Part shown: positions 61,836 through 64,000 of the stretch, piece by piece
Layout: each line of letters starts with the position of its first letter
Position numbering within the stretch: position 1 is the first letter of the stretch
Assembly: GCA_038528385.1 (NCBI GenBank)
Contig: JBCBET010000007.1
Location: 108,066 to 172,065, forward strand
Source: Shimia_B sp038528385
GTDB taxonomy: Bacteria; Pseudomonadota; Alphaproteobacteria; Rhodobacterales; Rhodobacteraceae
Direction: 5' to 3'
Length of the DNA: 64,000 nucleotides
Made by a program: the position numbers and the translations under genes
Notes under the pieces: model-generated
Seen by the model: only the letters and a program-made list of their open reading frames with translations
Databases searched by the model: none
Told to the model about the DNA's origin: nothing

Positions 61836-62731
61836 GGTTTCGCCCCCGGAAGCGCGAGGTCGGCCTCTCGGGCATAGACCTTGGCGATGGCGGCGTCGTC
61901 CTCTTGTCCAAGGCCCATCTCCACAGCAATCGCATAGCGTGCAAGGGCTGCTTCGGTGAGCGGCGCATGAAAGCCCGCTGATGCCGCAGTCCGGAGCACG
62001 ATCCCGAGGTCCTTCGGCCAGATGTCGATCTGACTGTGGGCAGTGTAGTCACCGGCGACGACATGGGGCGCGCGGTTTTCCAGCATCCAAGAGGTGCCCG
62101 CGCATCTGGAAATGACATCTAGGAAAGTCGCGGGCTGAATTCCCTGGGTCATGCCAAAGGTCATAGCCTCCGCCATCGCCGCTATGTGCACCCCCGCAAG
62201 CAGCTGATTGACAGCTTTCATCGCGGAGCCCGCGCCAGCGCCGTCGCCCAGACGCAAAACTGTCTCTGCGGAGGCATCTAGGATCGGCTGAGCCGCTTCG
62301 AACGCCGCGGCCGTCCCGGAGGCCATGATGGTGAGCCTGCCGTCTGCCGCCTTGACTGAGCCCCCGGAAATCGGCGCGTCAAGATAGTGGACGCCTGCCT
62401 CCGCGCAACGCGCCTCCATGTCCTTTGCGAAGTCTGGCGACACCGTCGCGCAGGCTACGACCACCGCGCCCTCCCGCAAGTTCCCGACGATACCGTCGAC
62501 GCCAAAGAGCACGCTTTCGACCTGCGCCGCGGTCAAGACCACCACAACGACCGCGTCGAGTGTCCCGGCAATCTCGGTCTCCGAGCCTTCCTCACCGCCT
62601 GCGGCCACCAGGCTCTCCACGCGGGAGGCATCCAGATCGAAGCCATGCACCGTCAGACCGGCGCGCATACAGGAAAGCGCCATGCCGAAGCCCATGGAGC
62701 CAAGACCGAAACAAGCCAGTTTGGTGTCCAT
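61832..62731 (-). CDS. ltnD: L-threonate dehydrogenase LtnD-like
   Basis: A 299-residue NAD-dependent dehydrogenase of the beta-hydroxyacid family that oxidises L-threonate to 2-oxo-tetronate. The Rossmann motif is LACFGLGSMGFGMALSCMRA, the catalytic region has DAPISGGSVKAADGRLTIMA, and the catalytic Lys lies in GSAMKAVNQLLAG. A separate isomerase (OtnI) is not in the window. The ATG at 62731 is used; the frame opens at 62785. Confidence 0.88.
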   Translation of the reverse strand: MDTKLACFGLGSMGFGMALSCMRAGLTVHGFDLDASRVESLVAAGGEEGSETEIAGTLDAVVVVVLTAAQVESVLFGVDGIVGNLREGAVVVACATVSPDFAKDMEARCAEAGVHYLDAPISGGSVKAADGRLTIMASGTAAAFEAAQPILDASAETVLRLGDGAGAGSAMKAVNQLLAGVHIAAMAEAMTFGMTQGIQPATFLDVISRCAGTSWMLENRAPHVVAGDYTAHSQIDIWPKDLGIVLRTAASAGFHAPLTEAALARYAIAVEMGLGQEDDAAIAKVYAREADLALPGAKP

Positions 62732-63306
62732 CGCGCAGTCCCTTCTTCGCCTCGTAGCACCATTGCGGCGCAGCGCCGCTGGCACGTCCTGCGGTACACC
62801 GTGTCGGACGAGGTGACAAATGTCCCGGTCTCATCCCTTCCTATCGCCGATGCTCGAAATTTGCCCTGGCGACTGAAAGTCGTGAGCGGCGAGTGAGAGA
62901 CCGACATCCATTGATTGCAAACAGGGTCCGTGGCTGCGCTCATCCCTATTGTTTCCAGCGCGAAAGCATCGGCGGGCCTGTCGCGAAAGGGACCCGGCAG
63001 CTTCGAATTTCGTTCAAGGCCCGGCTCCTATCCACATTTGCGCGACGGTGGCATACGTGGCCGCACATCGTACTTGAGAGTGGCTCCCGAGACGGGTGAG
63101 CCGGTTGAATTGAAATGGCCGGCGGCTCCGTTTTCGCAGATTGCAGCACTGCTTCCAACGCTTGCGCTCTGAAGGCCCCCCCCTTAGGGCGAGCCCAGCC
63201 GAAGGTGCCTAACGATAGCCAGAGGGCCAGAGGACGCATCCGCAGACGTTCGTCTAGGGTCATGACCACCGCAGGATCGGGTACTGACGACCCGCGGTGC
63301 AACCTC
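62732..63306. other. 575-bp gap upstream of ltnD
   Basis: It should contain the ltnD promoter and the 3' flank of the LamG gene. Short open frames exist on both strands (for example 62946-63302 minus), but they have no ribosome-binding site, start context or recognisable domain. I see no RNA gene or clear terminator. No regulator gene lies nearby. Confidence 0.4.
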
Positions 63307-64000
63307 TCAGATCAGGAAGCCATCCTGCGTATCATAGAGTGCAAAGTCGGTGATCGTTCCTTCGAAGTAGTCGCGTGGGTTGCCGAGTTCACCGGGGCCG
63401 CTGCGCTGACCGTTTGCACCGATCAGGAAGAGCTCCTCGTTGTTCGCGAGCCCGACAGACCACCCGTCCTCTTCATCGAGGACGTTTCCGTCGAGGATGA
63501 GTTGCGCGCCGTCAGCGCCGAAGGTGAACACGAATTCGTGCTCCTTCCCGACCTCGACCACGTCCCTGCCGACGAACCACATCTCGCCCGTCTTCGACTG
63601 TGACCGGACCTTGAGATCGCCGCCCTCCGTGACAAAAGCGGTGAGGTGCCCACCGTCTCCGTTGCCGGACGCATCCTTCGAGAAGAGCACATCGTAGCCG
63701 GTGATTGCATCCGCGTTGAACCCCAGCGTGATGGTCCCGTTCTCGAGCGCGAGGTCGGGGGTGTGGCCGGCGTTGAGGAAGTCGTCGCTCTCCCCGCTGA
63801 ACCGCTGCGACCCCACAAAGCCAAGCACAGGCGACAGACCGCCGGGGAGGGTGAGGTCGGCGGCGTGGCCGAGGTCGTCGGGCGGGGCGATGGGGCCGGT
63901 ATCGACCGCGGGCGCCGCGGGCATCACCGCCTCCGCCACCTCGTCGATCGTGGTCACGATCCCGTAGGCCGGCGCCGCCGTGTGCTCGATATCGGCTTCC
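63307..64000 (-). CDS. LamG/concanavalin-like domain protein, N-terminus beyond window
   Basis: The C-terminal 230 residues or so of a larger protein. The frame continues without a stop through position 64000, so the GTG at 63957 is probably internal. The visible part is a jelly-roll domain of the LamG/concanavalin type: GGHLTAFVTEGGDLKVRSQS, EFVFTFGADGAQLILDGNVL and YFEGTITDFALYDTQDGFLI. Such domains in Rhodobacteraceae are often attached to secreted RTX-like proteins, but no RTX repeat is visible here. Confidence 0.75.
   Translation of the reverse strand, partial: EADIEHTAAPAYGIVTTIDEVAEAVMPAAPAVDTGPIAPPDDLGHAADLTLPGGLSPVLGFVGSQRFSGESDDFLNAGHTPDLALENGTITLGFNADAITGYDVLFSKDASGNGDGGHLTAFVTEGGDLKVRSQSKTGEMWFVGRDVVEVGKEHEFVFTFGADGAQLILDGNVLDEEDGWSVGLANNEELFLIGANGQRSGPGELGNPRDYFEGTITDFALYDTQDGFLI

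Noticed and set aside
62946..63302. 118-codon minus-strand frame in the gap before ltnD
   Set aside because: No ribosome-binding site and no hydrophobic or domain pattern. Overlapping frames of similar length exist on the other strand.

Overview
The window comes from a GC-rich alphaproteobacterium, most likely Rhodobacterales (Rhodobacteraceae). The evidence is protein similarity and gene order, above all a sigma-54-driven flagellar cluster in which a fleT-like activator gene directly precedes fliEFGHIJ, as in the Fla1 system of Rhodobacter (Cereibacter) sphaeroides. No rRNA, tRNA, insertion sequence, CRISPR array or phage gene was recognised.

Region 1 (1-23273) is one large flagellar cluster. 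The minus strand carries flgBCDEFGHI (flgI is cut by the left edge). Next come small accessory genes (an unknown protein divergent from flgB, a Sel1/TPR-like exported protein, a possible NHLP-domain protein and a FliL-like membrane protein), and fliS with two small companions. The plus strand then carries fleT-fliEFGHIJ-fliK-fliLMN and fliOPQR-flhB. Six sequences fit the sigma-54 rule GG-N10-GC and lie just upstream of flgB, the unknown gene, the FliL-like gene, fleT, fliK and fliO. FleT has the AAA+ core and GAFTGA loop but no C-terminal DNA-binding domain. Flagellin, hook-associated proteins, FlhA and MotAB are not in the window.

Region 2 (23284-43106) is accessory. It holds a YeiH-type exporter, then six plus-strand genes for FkbM-type methyltransferases and 'NDxxDGT...DxDE' glycosyltransferases, including one methyltransferase-glycosyltransferase fusion and one tandem protein whose first domain looks degenerate. 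Next to them are a 1534-residue RTX protein with a helical N-terminus and a type I secretion-like C-terminus, a 7TMR-DISM histidine kinase divergent from a NarL-type response regulator, and a DUF1501/DUF1800 pair.

Region 3 (43232-62731) is carbohydrate or sugar-acid catabolism. An ABC sugar importer with a UPF0261 protein and a class II aldolase diverges from a GntR/FCD regulator, which is followed by a lactonase-like MBL hydrolase, a class IIA HAD phosphatase, a second class II aldolase and an FGGY kinase, then an acyl-CoA synthetase. A 14-bp palindrome of GntR/FadR type before the MBL gene and a 12/14 copy in the gntR/ABC divergent region suggest one shared repressor. A TAXI-TRAP transporter and a four-carbon acid set (ltnD-otnK-otnC) follow. 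The right edge cuts a LamG-like protein on the minus strand.
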